Source: Lachnospiraceae bacterium (GTDB lineage Bacteria > Bacillota > Clostridia > Lachnospirales > Lachnospiraceae). From it: 8,088 nucleotides of DNA. The notes below the pieces were generated by a model. That model was given only the letters and a program-made list of their open reading frames with translations, ran no database searches and was not told where the DNA came from. Position numbers and translations under genes: made by a program. Below, piece by piece: positions 7,868 through 8,088 of the stretch. The DNA is taken from positions 1 through 8,088 of the forward strand of contig CAAEUM010000043.1 of the NCBI GenBank assembly GCA_900759225.1. The letters run 5' to 3'. The first letter of the stretch is position 1, and each line of letters opens with the position of its first letter.

Positions 7868-7896
7868 TTGACAAACAGACAAGCCTGTGGTAATAT
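7868..7896 (+). promoter_or_regulatory. rRNA-type promoter P2
   Basis: A second perfect TTGACA (7868-7873), a 17-base spacer, and an extended -10 (TG at 7888-7889, then TAATAT at 7891-7896). Predicted start is near 7903. The flanking AAAAGTTGTTGACA wording closely resembles Gram-positive rrn promoters as I remember them. Two tandem promoters about 95 bases apart with no ORF after them are characteristic of rRNA operons. Confidence 0.7.
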
Positions 7897-7902
7897 ATAT
7901 AA

Positions 7903-8088
7903 GCTGTCGGCGAGAAAGCAACAGCAAAGAACCTTGAAAATTGAAGATTAAACAGTATGTAAAACCCTGAAAATTCTAAAAGACAAAGGCTGATTAGCCT
8001 TTGAATTTGAGAAAATTCAGAACGTTCGCGATACAAAGCTGAAGCATGGCTGCTTGCAGACATGGGGAAGCTGAACGCGATGAACAGA
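7903..8088 (+). ncRNA. Probable rRNA operon leader (16S gene expected beyond the right edge)
   Basis: Untranslated leader after P2, with no credible ORF on either strand. GAACCTTGAAAATTG (7929-7943) resembles the boxA antitermination element found in Firmicute rrn leaders and spacers. Three hairpins follow: AAAGGCT/AGCCTTT with a GATT loop (7985-8002); TGAATTT/AAATTCA with a GAGA tetraloop (8002-8019); and AAGCA/TGCTT extended by CTG/CAG past a one-base bulge (8039-8059). AAGCTGAA occurs twice (8036-8043 and 8068-8075), as does CGCGAT (8027-8032 and 8076-8081). The start of 16S rRNA (the AGAGTTTGATC region) is not in the window, so the rRNA identity is inferred from promoters and boxA. A tRNA or other stable-RNA operon is the alternative. 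Confidence 0.6.
7929..7943 (+). promoter_or_regulatory. boxA-like antitermination sequence
   Basis: GAACCTTGAAAATTG is similar to the CTTTGAAAACT-type boxA that Firmicute rRNA leaders use to recruit NusB/NusE (S10). It lies about 26 bases after the predicted P2 start, where boxA is expected. The match is by eye and from memory of the family. Confidence 0.5.

Noticed and set aside
8004..8017. CodY-box-like word AATTTGAGAAAATT
   Set aside because: It is one base shorter than the AATTTTCNGAAAATT consensus and lies about 100 bases inside the transcribed leader, where it is better explained as a 7-base stem with a GAGA tetraloop.
7727..8063. Short - strand open frames of 66-76 codons in the right-hand leader
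   Set aside because: They run antisense to the tandem promoters and leader hairpins, have low-complexity Phe/Leu/Ser-rich translations from A-rich DNA, and lack good ribosome sites.

Overview
The window looks like chromosomal DNA from a clostridial Firmicute, most likely a Lachnospiraceae-type gut anaerobe. This is inferred from strong AGGAGG-type ribosome binding sites, sigma-A promoters, short class I ketol-acid reductoisomerase, the ~420-residue LeuC type, and the protein style. It cannot be proven without a database search. Nearly all of it is core metabolism. I see no insertion sequence, prophage, CRISPR array or obvious foreign island.

Left block (1-2683, + strand): the C-terminal part of a MATE-family multidrug/cation antiporter, then a NudC-type NADH pyrophosphatase, then a HAD phosphatase whose start codon overlaps the nudC stop (TAATG). 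The last two genes are probably translationally coupled. NudC splits NAD(H) into NMN(H) and AMP, and the HAD enzyme could dephosphorylate one of these products, but that link is inference.

Middle block (2704-7374): branched-chain amino acid biosynthesis. A near-consensus promoter drives ilvN (acetolactate synthase regulatory subunit) and ilvC. A 114-base gap between them contains an extended hairpin. A LysR-type regulator follows on the - strand, convergent with ilvC across a shared terminator and divergent from leuC. leuC and leuD encode the two subunits of isopropylmalate isomerase and end in a very strong terminator. The lysR-leuC gap holds overlapping divergent promoters and two imperfect dyads that suit LysR control. 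The partner genes ilvB, ilvD, leuA and leuB are not in the window, so the pathway must be split in this genome.

Right block (7375-8088): a small HicB-family protein on the - strand, with no HicA toxin nearby and no DNA-binding tail. Next is a 388-base non-coding stretch with an A-rich UP-like element, two tandem strong promoters pointing right, several hairpins and a boxA-like sequence. This is the architecture of a ribosomal RNA operon leader, and the 16S gene would start just beyond the right edge.

I found no clearly new biological system. The most interesting items are the ilvN-ilvC intercistronic hairpin, the lysR/leuC control region, the structured rrn-like leader, and the orphan HicB beside it.
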